This document shows positions 10,337-22,169 of a stretch of 64,000 nt of DNA, piece after piece (within the stretch, counting starts at the first letter, position 1; every line of letters begins with the position of its first letter). The translations under genes and the position numbers were made by a program. The notes beneath the pieces were generated by a model, which ran no database searches, was not told the DNA's origin, and saw only the letters and a program-made list of their open reading frames with translations. This stretch comes from Ascaphus truei (lineage: Eukaryota > Chordata > Amphibia > Anura > Ascaphidae). Location: NCBI GenBank assembly GCA_036426205.1, contig WSYH01000842.1, positions 95,161 through 159,160 of the forward strand, read 5' to 3'.

Positions 10337-12480
10337 GTCGGAGGAACAGACCCAGGCGGTTCCCCACTTCCCTTGGGGTGGTACAGAACAAGAGGGTTCC
10401 CCACTGCCCTTGGGGAGGGACAGACCAAGAGGGATCCCCACTGCCCTTGGGGAGGAACAGACCCAGAGCTTTCCCCATTGCCCTTGGGGAGGCAGACACG
10501 GAGGGTTCCCCACTGCCCTTGGGGAGGAACAGACCCAGAGGGTTCCCCACTGCCCTTGGGGAGGAACAGACCCAGAGGGTTCCCCACTGCCCTTGGGGAG
10601 GCAGACACGGAGGGTTCCCCACTGCCCTTGGGGAGGCAGACACGGAGGGTTCCCCACTGCCCTTGGGGAGGCAGGGCATGGTGAACCTCCGTGTCTGCCT
10701 CCCCAAGGGCAGTGGGGAACCCTCCGTGTCTGCCTCCCCAAGGGCAGTGGGAACCCTCGTGGCTGCCTCCCCAATGGCAGTGGGGAACCCTCCGTTCTGC
10801 CTCCCCAAGGGCAGTGGGGAACCCTCCTTTCTGCTCCCCAGGGGCATGGGAACCCTCCGGACTGCCATCANNNNNNNNNTCCCCAAGGGCAGTGGGGAAC
10901 CCTCCGTGTCTGACTCCCAAGGGCAGTGGGGAACCCTCCGTCTGCCTCCCCAAGGGCAGTGGGGAAACCCTCCGTGTCTGCCTCCCAAGGGCAGTGGGAA
11001 AACCCTCCGTGTTGCCCTCCCAAGGGCAGTGGGGAACGCCTCCCGTGGGATCCGTTGCCTCCCCAAGGGCAGGAGTGGGGAACCACTCACCGTTTCTGCC
11101 CCCAAGGGCAGTGGGGAACCCTCCGTGTCTCCTCCCCAAGGCAGTGGGGAACCCTCCGGTCTGCCTCCCCAAGGCAGTGGGGAACCTCCGTGTTGCTCCC
11201 CAAGGGCAGTGGGGAACTCGTGAGGCTCCCCAAGGGGCAGTGGGGAACCCTCCGTGTCTTGCCTCCCAAGGGGCAAGTGGGGAACCCTCGGTCTGCCTCC
11301 CCAAGGGCAGTGGGGAACCCTCCGTTTGCCTCCCAAGGGCAGGTGGGGAACCCTCCGTGTCTGCCTCCCCAAGGGCAGTGGGAAACCTCCGTGTCTGCTC
11401 CCCAAGGGGCAGTGGGGAAACCCTCAGTGTCTGCCTCCAAGGGCAGTGGGGAACCCTCCGTGTCGCGCCCCCCAAGGGCAGTGGGGAACCCTTGTATCTG
11501 CTCCCCAAGGGCAGTGGGGGAACCTCCGTATCTGTTACCCAGGGCAGTGGGGAACCCTCCGTGTCTGCCTCCCCAAGGGCAGTGGGGAACCCTCCGTGTC
11601 TGCCTCCCCAAGGGCAGTGGGGAACCCTCCGTGTCTGCCTCCCCAAGGGCAGTGGGGAACCCTCCGTGTCTGCCTCCCAAGTGCAGTGGGAACCCTCCGT
11701 GCTGCATCCCCAAGGGCAGTGGGGAACCCTCCGTGCTGGCCTCCCCAAGGGCAGTGGGGAACCTCCGTGTCTGCCTCCCCAAGGGCAGTGGGGAACCTGG
11801 GTCTGTTCCTCCCCAAGGGCAGTGGGGAACCCTGTATCTGCCTCCCCAAGGGCAGTGGGGAAACCTCCGTTGTCTGCCTCCCCAAGGGCATAGTGGGGAA
11901 ACCCTCCGTGTCTGCCTCCCCAAGGGCAAGTGGGGAACCCTCCGTGTCTCTCCCCAAGGGCAGTGGGGGAACCCTCCGTATTGCCTCCCCAAGGGCAGTG
12001 GGGAACCCTCTGGGTCTGTTCCTCCCCAAGGGTCAGTGGGGAACCCTCGTGTCTGCCTCCCCAAGGGCAGTGGGGAACCCTCTGGGTCTGTTCCTCCCCA
12101 AGGGCAGTGGGGGAACCCGCGTGTCTGCCTCCCCAAGGGAGTGGGGGATCCCTCTTGGTCTGTCCTCCCCAAGGGCAGTGGGGATCCTCTTGGTCGTCCC
12201 TCCCAAGGAGGCAGTGGGAACCCCTTGCTTGTCCCTCCCCAAAGGCAGTGGGGAACCCCTCCGTGCTGCCTCCCAAGGGCAGTGGGGAACCCTCGTGTCT
12301 GCCTCCCCAAGGGCCAGTGGGGAACCCTCCCGTGCCTGCCTCCCCAAGGGCAGTGGGGAAACCTCCGTGTCTGAATTCCCCAAGGGCAGTGGGGAACCCT
12401 CGTGTATGCCTCCCCAAGGGCGTGGGGACCTCCTGGGTCTGTTGGGAGGCAGACACGGAGGGTTCCCCACTGCCCTTGGG
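10337..12480. repeat. Intronic minisatellite, about 34-37 bp unit, with two orientation flips
   Basis: The unit is GAGGCAGACACGGAGGGTTC followed by CCCACTGCCCTTGGG; some units near the left end carry GAGGAACAGACCCAGA instead. About nine units run in one orientation to about 10685. Then roughly 50 units run as the reverse complement to about 12445, and one unit returns to the first orientation (12447-12480). The unit contains near-palindromic CCCCAAGGGC and GCCCTTGGGG parts. Many units in 10870-11560 carry one-base gains or losses, while 11545-11680 is nearly uniform. Long open frames on both strands are by-products of the repeat and are not genes. A run of N is at 10871-10879. Confidence 0.92.
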
Positions 12481-12723
12481 CTTCGGTCACACAGCGTCTG
12501 TGCTGTATTATCACACTGAACTCCCTGCGTTCAAGTTCAATCTCCACACAGACACACAACATATCCCCAAATTGCAGGTGGTTTTGTTGTGTGTTCTGGT
12601 TATACCGCGCCGGCACGTTCACTGCTTTTTCTGTGCTGTGTATTAGTTTGCATAAAGGGTACTGCCAGATTTGGGGCCGCTTCACCCCCCCCCCCCCCCC
12701 CCCTCTGCCTTCTCTCTGCGTAG

Positions 12724-12863
12724 TTACACCTGAGCCTCTCGCTGGGAGCGGGCGCCGAAGAGGCCAACGCGGAGGATCGGGAAATCGTCGCCATCCACTC
12801 CGTCAATCTGCTGCTGAAGAGCATCGGGGCCACTCTTACCGACGTGGACGATTTGATTTTCAA
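12724..12863 (+). CDS. VPS13C: VPS13C exon: HSVNLLLKSIGATLTDVDDL segment
   Basis: After a 17-C tract (12687-12703), a CTGCGTAG acceptor and GTGAGC donor bound 140 bases. The product is LHLSLSLGAGAEEANAEDRE, then HSVNLLLKSIGATLTDVDDL and IF. The exon ends two bases into a lysine codon. The first part (AGAEEANAED) is the variable linker and the second the conserved helix region. Confidence 0.93.
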
Positions 12864-13084
12864 GTGAGCGTTCCCATGAGTCCCGGGGATTAGGATAAGG
12901 CGCCTTTTTGTAACGGCTCTGTGGCGTCAGGGGCAGAACAAAGCTGGGAGAGGAGGGGCACGTATCTTGCAGTAGGGCCGCGCACTTCAACCTTTTCTCC
13001 AATGGGGCAAGATCAGAAAACGTTTAGTAGCAGAAGGAGCGCAAGCTTATTATTCAAGCATCCGGTTTTTTTTTGGGGGGGGGG

Positions 13085-13420
13085 GGGTTGAAGCAGAGGG
13101 TCTCCGGAGCTGAACCCCATTATTTTCATCTCCTGGGTCCCCCTGCTTCCGGAGATAATCCACTGCTTAGTAGGTGCCGGTAGCCGCTCTGGATTTTATC
13201 CGGGGTTCGCATAATGGCCGCTTTTCAAAGCTCCCGTGGGCCTACAGGCCAATAGGAAGCCGTGAGGTCATGCTTACGGGTGACGCGAGAGCTTTAAACC
13301 GCAGCTACCTCAGCCGGATCGACTACCGGCACCCCCTACAGGGGTAACCATTTCAGAAAGCAGGGGGTCCCCGGAGCTGAAATTAATGGGGTTCAGCTGC
13401 AGAGACCCCCTGCTCAATGA
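13085..13420. mobile_element. Second palindromic repeat family (GGGTCTCCGGAGCTGAACCC)
   Basis: GAAGCAGAGGGTCTCCGGAG on the left faces GAAAGCAGGGGGTCCCCGGA and GGTTCAGCTGCAGAGACCCC on the right, giving a fold-back of about 330 bp. Shorter relatives of the same core occur near 16690, 54840 and 55010. No coding capacity is visible. Confidence 0.5.
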
Positions 13421-13551
13421 GTCCCTGCTTCAGCACAGATGGCTCAATCAATGGCTCAGTCTTTGACTGAGCCACATGTGCTGAAGCAGGGATATCCTGA
13501 AAACATGACCTGTTGGTGGCCCTTGAGGACTGGAGTTGGCCGCCCTGGTTT
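13420..13551. mobile_element. Palindromic MITE-like element, left end lost
   Basis: The core CTGCTTCAGCACAGATGGCT, GGCTCAGTCTTTGACTGAGC, and the right arm TGTTGGTGGCCCTTGAGGAC TGGAGTTGG are present. The usual left end is missing, where the repeat meets the 13085-13420 element. Confidence 0.7.
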
Positions 13552-13592
13552 AGTTACGGCCCTTCTGATTGGCTCTGTGCTCCTCCCTATAG

Positions 13593-13674
13593 GCTGGCCT
13601 GCTTTGAAGTGCGGTACCAGTTCTACAAGCGTGACCAGCTGATGTGGCTGGTGGTGAGACATTACAGTGAGCAG
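13593..13674 (+). CDS. VPS13C: VPS13C exon: FEVRYQFYKRDQLMWLVVRH segment
   Basis: A CCCTATAG acceptor and GTAAGT donor bound 82 bases that complete the split lysine codon. The product is KLACFEVRYQFYKRDQLMWL then VVRHYSEQ, ending in phase 0. The next exon of the protein should start FLKQMY; it is found three times downstream (24230, 25025, 35552). Confidence 0.94.
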
Positions 13675-13974
13675 GTAAGTGCCCTGCAGTGCAGGCATGG
13701 ATATCCCGTACATCTGCACAGATCCGCCGCACTACACCCCAGCAAACCCATCTGCTCTCACTGCTGGAGTGGCCGTGAGCCCCCTTGACATGTACAACTG
13801 ACCCGTGTGCGTAAACAAAGTTTGCAAGTACACGCATAGATTGCCCACGTGCAACGCTTCTTCCTGCGCCTTTCCGAACACACGGATGTTATTGCTATCC
13901 ACTGGTTTCACAATATGTCACACGATAATGTACAGATGTATAGAGATATTCCTTCACGGGGGGCAGTTAGGAAA

Positions 13975-14268
13975 AGACAGTCCCGGTGGGTGGGTGCTAG
14001 AATGACACGATCCACGGTGGGTGGGATGCGAGAATTAACGTCCCTCACCCGGTGGGTGGGACTGCGAGAATACACGTCCCGGTGGGTGGGACTGCGAGAA
14101 TACACGTCCCGGTGGGTGGGACTGCGAGAATACACGTCCCGGTGGGTGGGACTGCGAGAATACACGTCCCGGTGGGTGGGACTGCGAGAATACACGTCCC
14201 GGTGGGTGGGACTGCGAGAATACACGTCCCGGTGTGTGGGACTGCGAGAATACACGCCCCGGTCTCTG
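13975..14268 (+). repeat. 30-bp minisatellite (GGTGGGTGGGACTGCGAGAA...)
   Basis: About nine units of GGTGGGTGGGACTGCGAGAA followed by TACACGTCCC. The seven units from 14060 to 14268 are almost identical. A noisier copy is at 34033-34250, just before block C. Confidence 0.92.
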
Positions 14269-14279
14269 TTTTCTGCTAT

Positions 14280-14970
14280 ATAAGTTGTGAGGTGTTACGT
14301 GTGACGTGTTGCATGTGATGTGTCTCGGGCCAGCAGATAATGTGTTCTGACTCTCCGTTGCTGGGCTTTGTTCTCTGCTATAGATGTTGTTGCGTGTGAC
14401 GTGTGACGTGTTGCGTGTGATGTGTCTCGGGCCAGCAGATAATGTGTTCTGACTCTCCGTTGCTGGGCTTTGTTCTCTGCTATAGATGTTGTTGCGTGTG
14501 ACGTGTGACGTGTGACGTGTGATGTGTTGCATGTGACGTGTTTCGTGTGACGTGTTGCATGTGATGTGTTTCGGGCCAGCAGATCATGTGTTCTGACTCT
14601 CCGTTGCTGGGCTTTGTTCTCTGCTATAGATGTTGTTGCGTGTTGCGTGTGACGTGTTGCGTGTGACGTCTTGCATGTGATGTGTCTCGGGCCAGCAGAT
14701 CATGTGTTCTGACTCTCCGTTGCTGGGCTTTGTTCTCTGCTATAGATGTTGTTGCGTGTGACGTGTTGCGTGTGACGTGTTGCATGTGATGTGTCTCGGG
14801 CCAGCAGATCATGTGTTCTGACTCTCCGTTGCTGGGCTTTGTTCTCTGCTATAGATGTTGTTGCGTGTGACGTGTGACGTGTTGCGTGTGACGTGTTGCG
14901 TGTGATGTGTCTCGGGCCAGCAGATCATGTGTTCTGACTCCGTTGCTGGGCTTTGTTCTCTGCTATAGAT
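14280..14970 (+). repeat. Composite minisatellite containing splice-acceptor sequence
   Basis: Units of about 100-125 bp combine GTGTGACGTGTTGC short repeats with a constant block: TCGGGCCAGCAGATCATGTG, TTCTGACTCTCCGTTGCTGG, GCTTTGTTCTCTGCTATAGA. Six constant blocks are visible (near 14325, 14428, 14570, 14690, 14798, 14912). The same constant block directly precedes the FLKQMY exon, where CTCTGGCAG is the acceptor. So this array and those at 24360-24928 (inverted) and 34262-35540 are expansions of that exon's own intron end. Confidence 0.9.
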
Positions 14971-15257
14971 CCAAAAGACCTTCGTAATGTGTTACAACAC
15001 AGTGACCATCCAATTGCATAATATGAACGAGTGGGGGGTCATCGCCCCCTTAGTATCACACTCCTCTACCCATAATACTACTCTGCGTTTGTATATAACA
15101 GATAGCTGGATACCAGATGCCTTCCTGCGATGGATTGTCCCAGCACCCACGTTGGGTCAAGTAACTTCAGTGGAGCCTTTACATGTTACTCTTTGGCATG
15201 AGCGGCAATGCCCCTTGTGGAATAATGGTTGGATGTCCATCATGTGTCACTGATCCA

Positions 15258-15378
15258 CAGCAGGGGTGGCCACTCCAGTCCTCGAGGCCACCAAGTCTTC
15301 AGGATATCCCTGCTCCAGCACAGGAGTGCTCAATCAACGACTGTTGGTGGCCCTTGATGGAGTTGGCCACCCCTGCCC
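15258..15378. mobile_element. Palindromic MITE-like element, short form
   Basis: CACTCCAGTCCTCGAGGCCA on the left, the GATATCCCTGCTCCAGCACA core, and GTTGGTGGCCCTTGATGGAG on the right. The same copy is at 46316-46436 in block C, inverted. Confidence 0.7.
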
Positions 15379-15799
15379 TATAGTATGTGCATCTTCTACC
15401 AAGGCGTCTTCATTAGTGGTGCTATACGTCAAGGATTTGTGCTCTTCCAACACATTAGAGTCGACCCCCCCTTCTTGTAGCGTGTGCTATATTATTTTGA
15501 ATGGGTGCTAACCAGGTGATGCCACCCTCACTCACAATATGTCGTTACTAGAACAGAGTTGGGTTTGCTACAACGGGATCGTGAAGAGCTGAGGCAGAGG
15601 ACGGCATCGAGCCGGCACCAAGTCTTTCCCTTTCTCTGTCTCTGCCAGGAATGGATGAAGTATCCACTCCATCGCCGGCCCTGTTTTCGGCATTACAACC
15701 ATGGGACTTGTGTACCCGTCGGGTTAGGTAAAGTGCTCCACGTTGGAAGGTGTGTTGGTACCCATGGGGAATGAAGCATGGTGTAACTCTAGGGGTGAC

Positions 15800-15985
15800 C
15801 ATCTCCTGTCCTGAAACCCCCCAAAGTCAGGTTTTCAGGATTCCCACTCATCCAGGTGGCTCATTCAGTGGCTCAGCCACTGATTGAGCCACCTGTTCTG
15901 AAGCAGGATATCCGGTAACCTGACCTGTTTTGGGGGGGGGGGGGGGGTTAGGGTGTTGAGGACTTGTGCTGAGAACCCCTGTATA
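15800..15985. mobile_element. Palindromic MITE-like element variant
   Basis: The copy carries CAGTGGCTCAGCCACTGATT at its centre and a poly-G run near 15931-15948. Its ends read TGTCCTGAAACCCCCCAAAG and the matching right arm. The block C counterpart is 45721-45920. Confidence 0.65.
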
Positions 15986-16876
15986 TCCGATTGGAGAGAG
16001 AGCTTTCAGGGGTCAGAATAGGCAACCCCACGTGTGATTTACCAATGGTGAAAAGCGTAAAAGGTATTTCTGTTACTGATGGAAAGACCCAACACTGAAA
16101 TAACACAAACCTTTACTTTGCTCCGAGAGGTTTTTTAACAGCATCACAGGCACTGCAAGCGGTTGAATGACCCTATATTTTGAGACGGTCGCCTGTTTGC
16201 AAGTGTTACCGTAGCGACAGGCAGACCCCTTCACTGCAAGCGGTTACAGAAATGCCAAGCATGAACCTTGCTGCCTGCCGCCCTTTGGCCGCTCAGAGTT
16301 CGACACAGAGAATGGCGCAGGGGAACAAAGAGAATGGAAACTTTGGCAGGGGGTTTTTCAGGGCCACGAAAACAGAGGCCTGGGTCTCAAAAGGCCTCCC
16401 GATTGCGGAGAGGGAGAACGGAGGAGAGGCTGAGAATGAGGCTAAGAAAAACATGTTCTACTCTCCTTCATCCAATTCTGCTGCGTGCGCGAGAGAGAGA
16501 GAGAGAGAGAGACAGGGTTAGAACATGCTCTGGGATAACCCTGCGAGAAATCATTTCTCCATCACCCTGCAGGATCCGGACACACAAGGCAACGCGAAAT
16601 GAATGGAGCATGAGGTATTCAGATGTTTGCCAGGCGTAAGCAGTAAATACAACACACCACACGCACACCGCACACAACGCATCTCTGGAAACGGGGGTCC
16701 CTGGTGCTGAAATGAATGAGGTTCCTTTTCCGAAACTCCTTTTCAATGAAATGACTGATTTCCATGGTAGTCTGGTATATGGCATTCGTATGTGCTGATG
16801 TATTCACATCTCTGCCATGGTGTCTATGCATCAGAGACCCGAAATGTGTTTTCTGTAAGACAAAGTTTGCATTGGC

Positions 16877-17227
16877 CTGAGCCAGAGGCGGCCACTCCAG
16901 TCCACAAGGGCCACCAGCACATCAGGTTTTCAGGATATCCCTGCTTCACACAGTGGCTCATCAGTGGCTCAGCCTTGGCCAACTCCAGTCCTCAAAGTGT
17001 CACCAACAAGTCAGGTTGAGGATATCCCTGCTTCAGCACAGGAGGCGCAATCAGATTGAGCCACCTGTGCTGAAGCAGGGATATCCTGAAAGCTGACCTG
17101 TTTGGTGGCCCTTGAGGATTGAGTTGGGCCAACGCTGAGCCACTGATTGAGGCCACCTGTGCTGAAGCAGGGATATCCTGAAAGCTGACCTGTTGGTGGC
17201 CCTTGAGACAGGATTGGCCGCCCCTGG
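16877..17227. mobile_element. Palindromic MITE-like elements, nested pair
   Basis: Two left ends (near 16893 and 16980) and two right ends (near 17090 and 17190) show one copy inside another. Counterparts are at 32097-32450 (block B) and 42672-42920 (block C, cut short). Confidence 0.7.
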
Positions 17228-17628
17228 GTCAACCATACTTGGATATAAAACTCCAGATGGTAATTTGTGTGCTCTTTAGGTTCTCAGTAGCATACCACCT
17301 TTGTTCTCGCCAGCTGCCTTTCGAATCACCTCTTGAATCTGCCCTCGCCACAATAGATTTAGCGTGACTCTACATTCAACTAGCAGAATGACTTAATAAG
17401 TTAACTAGGCTTCATCTACAATGAATGCAGGAACCACAAACCAATGGGATAGACCGGCGCTGTTGGATCCCTAACACGCACGGTGCAGTTGCTGAAAATG
17501 ATCGGTTGATGAGTTTAGATGACCAGGATGAGGTGCCGCCCCGATATCACACAACGCACTATTACCGGGATCCACCAGATGTCACTAGGATAAAAGTTTG
17601 CCCCGCGACGAGTTCAGTGAGCACTTAC

Positions 17629-17742
17629 CTCAAACAAACTGAAGCCCTGGGCTTCGCTTAGATTGTAGGGTCGGATAATGCCGTCCTCGTGAATCAGCCG
17701 CGCGGGCGCAGGGGCGAAACCTCTTCTGTGGATTCAGCTACT
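17629..17742 (-). pseudogene. Inverted copy of the LRPPRLIHEDGIIRPY exon
   Basis: This is the reverse complement of the exon at 42159-42273, but 114 rather than 115 bases, so the frame is broken. GTAAGTGC-type donor and CAACAG-type acceptor sequences are conserved around it. Confidence 0.88.
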
Positions 17743-18214
17743 CTGTTGGACAGAAGGATAATCGACGGTCTGTGAGTAGAGAAGCAGGACTGCTAGGACT
17801 CTTTAGCTTCTAGTGTTGGTATCCCCAGGGTGGCCCAAGTAAGAGGCCCCATTGAGTTTTTGGAGAGCCGCAGTTCCCGTCTAACATTCGGGTCGTCATG
17901 CGGGAAGGGTTTCTTCATTCTGCGGCTGGCAACTGAGCCACGACATCTCATTGTTTTCTTCTGCATTTTATTCCAATTAGAACATTTCTACAAAGCAACG
18001 AATGAGGCCTCGTTACCTCACTTCCCGCCCTTGTACCCGCAAATCGTCTTCTGAGCCTTTACGCACGGAATCCACCAGACCTTCGCTGGACTCGAGGCCA
18101 TCGCTGGCCCAAAGACGAAGTCTATTTAGACACAGGGCGCTACACATAACCCCCCACGGTCACAAAGTTTCTCTTACTTGTAACCCCTTCCTTGCCAGCA
18201 TCAAGCTCGCTTAC

Positions 18215-18337
18215 CTCTGGATGCCCTGAAGGTGCTGCTCGCCATATCGATGATGCCGCCCGTCGGCCGTGCCACCACTACCCACAAGCCCTTTCCCGAT
18301 ACCCTTGAAACCCGGCGGCGCCTTCCTTCTTTGTCCC
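18215..18337 (-). pseudogene. Inverted copy of the AKKEGAAGFFKGIGKG exon
   Basis: Reverse complement of 41566-41689, 123 bases against 124. Losses in the TTCAAGGG and TTCCAGGG regions and an added T in the GGTGGCACGG region break the frame. Confidence 0.88.
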
Positions 18338-18754
18338 CTGCAGAGGCCAGAATAAATGCCACCCGTTACACGCGGAGAAGTAAGAAGTATCCCGGCACAC
18401 AGACCTGATAATCAGGCAATTTAGTCACAAAACATCCAACTTCGACTGCCACGCAGTCTTTGTCACGGCGAGGGCCCTTACAACGTGGAAACAGTTCCCA
18501 CTGCCTTCTGTACGTGAATGGATGGTTTCTGGCAATGTCCAGACACCCGCCGCCCCCCTCCCCCCCCCCCGTTATGTTTGATTAGCCAAATAAGACCTTT
18601 TAAGCAGCCATAAATCCCCGGTAGGATATCAACCTCTTAACCCCTTTCCCTGCCAGAGGGCCGGCAACGCTTTATTTTGTGAGAATATATATAAAAATCT
18701 CTCGTTTCCGACAGTCAATAGAACGGTTTGCAGAGGGGCTCGTATCTGCCTTAC

Positions 18755-18800
18755 CTTCCACCCGGTTTGGTGATGATCCCGGTCACTCCCCGACCACCCC
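18755..18800 (-). pseudogene. Inverted copy of the GVVGGVTGIITKPVE exon
   Basis: Reverse complement of 41099-41144, the same 46 bases in length, but with one base lost near VVGG and one gained near KPVE, so the middle is out of frame. Confidence 0.85.
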
Positions 18801-19476
18801 CTGGAAAAGAACGGGAGTGCGGTTTTCTTTACTTTCATTCCTAGATCGTAAGCTCTTGGGCATGGTTACAGTTTTCCTAATGTTTGCCGTACAATGTGCG
18901 GTGCGGGTACTTCCATATTGCACTGTACTGTACCTCTATATAGGAATGACTGTTCTGTGCTACATCCTGTACAGAACAATACACCTAAATACTACAATCC
19001 ATCAGAGAAAAATTATTAAACACAAATACTCACACGGGGAGGGACCCACCGGATTACTAAAACACAAATACTCACATTGGGAGGGGACCCACCGGATTAC
19101 TAAAACACAAATACTCATGTAACCACCCCGCTCCTAGACAGTTTACTAGCAGGTTAGCATATGCCGGGCCCCACTCTGTGTTGCCATTGGGATTCTGACT
19201 CATGGAGATTAAATAAGTGAGGGAGAAGCTTTGAGAAGGTTAGGTTCCAGGAGAACAAGAGTAGAGGAGCCTCGGGGAGAGTAGATGAGTAATACTTATA
19301 AAGTAATAGCACAGAGCAGCTCCCCTTTTTATTATGTGGTAGATAGGGATAGTCCCCTTTAAGTTAGGATAGCTAAAAGAAGAATGGAGTCCTGAATAAT
19401 GCAGGAAAAGGAACACGCCACGAGGGCCCTCAGGAAAGTTCCGGCAGGCTGTAAAGGAGGAACAGCCGCCGATTAC

Positions 19477-19645
19477 CCGTAAAATCCCTTCCCGCCTTTT
19501 GCCAGACTGTCTCCGAAGTCCTTTGGCTGCCGTCCCATCTCCTCTCTCCTTTCTGCGTTTGCTTGTACTCTTTATCCATGTTATGGCAGCGAGGCCCTTC
19601 CCAACCGATCCGGTGATGCGAGACAACCACTCCGGCCGCTTCCCC
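19477..19645 (-). pseudogene. Inverted copy of the GVVSRITGSVGKGLAA exon
   Basis: Reverse complement of 40253-40416, about five bases longer. The segment equal to YQQKRREE is rearranged to CTTTCTGCGTTTGCTTGTAC on the + strand. Confidence 0.85.
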
Positions 19646-20686
19646 CTGCACGGAGAGGCCGAGGGAGACATCATTAGGAGATGCCACACAGCGTGCAATA
19701 AACACACCTTAAACCCTTAGCACATGAGGCAATCATTTCCTAATCCCTTTACGTCCGTCTTTTCAGCCAGCGTGGCCATGTGAGTCACACGGAGAGCCTA
19801 CAGAGGGCCCGGTTCACTATGTGCTAAGAGCTGCTGGGCTGAACCAGTAGCAGGCTGCAGCAACGTCAGAATTCAGCAATCCCATAGTACTTGTTTAATT
19901 AAAAGTAGAAAGAAGATGGTCCCAAAGGGGCCTTGGCGAGCACTACCGAGGAAAGAGGGGGCTGCAACCAGTGATGAATAATAAGAATTTATTAGTGGTC
20001 AAACAGAGGTACATGGTTACTTTGACGCTTTTCGGGACCTGCGTCCCTTTGTCAAAAAGTGAATTCGCGTCTACACCATACCGAATTCCTTTTTGACAAG
20101 GGACGCAGGTCCCGAACGCGTCAAAGTAACCATGTACCTCTGTTTGACCACCTAATAAATCTTTTTTATTCACACTGGTTGCAGCCCCCTCCTTCTCCTC
20201 GGTAGTGCTCCGCCAAAGCCCCTTTGGGACCATCCTTCTTTTCTACTACGTCTGAGTGATGCACCCACTCATCAAGGATGAGCTGTGCTGCAAGAGGGAG
20301 ATCTCAGTATCATTGACTGATATGGTATTACTTTTTGTTTTGCTGGGGCTTGTTTTCGGGACCTTTATGGTATATATGGAGATCTGAGCCAGCCACACAG
20401 CGTTACTAGTACCAATATACCTCTGCATATATTGCCTCATTTTGAGTCTCCCATAGCACTCATCATTGCTCTTATATACCCTTGATTAAAGACTCATATC
20501 CTAAATCATATATCATATCCCTGGACAGCTGAGATCCGATTATTGGGAGAATATCCCTCACCTACCATTTAATTAAAAGTACCGACAGTACCCGGACCTG
20601 ATGTACTGGCGCTTCTCAACGCAACCTCAGCGGACTTGCTGTGGCTTATAATCGGAGGCCACGAGGAATGGAAGGGGTTAACCCAG

Positions 20687-21180
20687 GGGTGGGCACTACA
20701 GTCTTCAAGGCCCACCAACAGGCCAGGTTTTAAGGCTATCCCTGATTCAGTACAGGGGGCTCATCAGTGGCTCAGTCTTTGATTGAGCCCCTGTGCTGAA
20801 GCGGGATATCCCAAAAAATTGGCTTGTTGGGGCATGAGGACTGGAGTTCGTCATGACCGAGCCACTGGCTGAAGCAGGGATAATCCTTAAAACCTTGGCC
20901 TGTTCTAGCATGACGTTGGATTGAAGATCCACAGTGACCCCCCCGCCCCCCATACCCCTCTTCCCCCAGTGTGTCTTCCCCCCCTGTGCATGTTTGGATG
21001 TGTGAATGGTGTTTGCGTCTTGTCATTTCAGACAGATAGGACAAGTTTACAGAGCGTTTGGAGTGTTTTATAATTTGTGTGCAAAAATGTCTGTACTTTT
21101 GAAAATTCATAAAATATAAAGTTGAAAAAAAAAAAACCCTGGCCTGTTGGTGGCCCTTGAAACTGGATTGCCCACCCCTG
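20687..21180. mobile_element. Palindromic MITE split by a retrocopy (block A)
   Basis: MITE halves at 20687-20925 and 21138-21180 flank a roughly 210-base insertion that reads to a poly(A) tail on the + strand (AATATAAAGTTGAAAAAAAA near 21112-21135). The best copy is at 38693-39195. Confidence 0.75.
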
Positions 21181-21929
21181 GGTTAACTCATTCGCTGCCA
21201 AAGGGGCCCGGCACAACATCCAGAACAGATGGCTGGGAATGGGCTCATAATCACCAGGACATGGAAAGCAATCCGATTCCGGAGCCGAAACCCACGAACG
21301 CGCCTTAACCATACCAACACGGCTAAGGGACCCTATACTAATGGGATCATTATCGTTGCCGCAGGTCATTTCCCATGTGGCGTGCAAGCTCACGTTGGGC
21401 GAACCCCACCAAGCTCGGCTTTGCCGTCACGTGAATCTTCAAAAAGGCCGACAGCGCAGCGTTCGGTTCCCTTTTTGGCCACAAAGCATTGCGTTAACTA
21501 GAGCAGCCGTCCGTAGGATTTGCAGAAGAGGCGTCCCCCCCCCTCCCCAATAGCGCCCACCCGCCACGATCCGGTAACACTTACCGTTACTTGGTTATTC
21601 GCGGTTGCTAAACTTTCCCGCGGCGCCCCCCTGGCCGCCTCCTCCCTCCTCCCCCCTCCCCCTCCTTAAGAGCAGGTAAGGGACTTTACCCTGAGGCCTC
21701 GCATCCCCCCATGTCATTAAATGCCCCGGGGAAGGAGCACGGGCCTCTGCAATCGCCCGCGCCCCCCTGAAGGATCTTGCCCCCCCAGTTTGCGCACCGC
21801 CCTGGGTTACATCATACCCAAGGTGGCGTCCCACCCATCCAGACCCTACGAGCGTGTGGACGCCCATCCACACGCTAGGGTTGCCTGAGCCCCCCACTAC
21901 GTCGCTGCGCAAACACCGCCGCGTCTACC

Positions 21930-22007
21930 CCACGTGTGGCCCAGGAGACTCTTCACTCCAATGACGAAGCCCTCCACAAACTCCTCCTCCGGCCCCTGCA
22001 CGGCCCC
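21930..22007 (-). pseudogene. Inverted copy of the [16 protein letters not shown] exon
   Basis: Reverse complement of 37855-37930. It has an extra GAG codon in the PEE stretch and a lost base in the GHTV codons, so it is about 78 bases and out of frame at its end. Confidence 0.85.
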
Positions 22008-22169
22008 CTGGGAAAAAGAGACGCCCTCATCCATTTGCTGCAATACTAAACGTTACCCGCCGCCAAATAATGCCGGACACAACAAGAGAGCCCCGCTACT
22101 GCCCACGGTAGTAATTGTGAGCGGTGCCCTTGGGCAATAATGGAGGTAATAATGGAGAGAAGTAACCCA

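Noticed and set aside
10216..12685. Very long proline/glycine-rich open frames on both strands
   Set aside because: They are produced by the unit length and composition of the minisatellite, appear in several frames at once and match no protein family.
14280..14970. CRISPR-like array
   Set aside because: Repeats and spacers are not of constant length, the spacers are not unique, and the host is a vertebrate.
15651..15729. Exon-like segment on + in block A (EWMKYPLHRRPCFRHYNHG) after a CTCTGCCAG acceptor
   Set aside because: It is on the strand opposite to the gene in that block and I see no family match; kept only as a lead for the missing PH-like exons if the 1.9 kb block is inverted.
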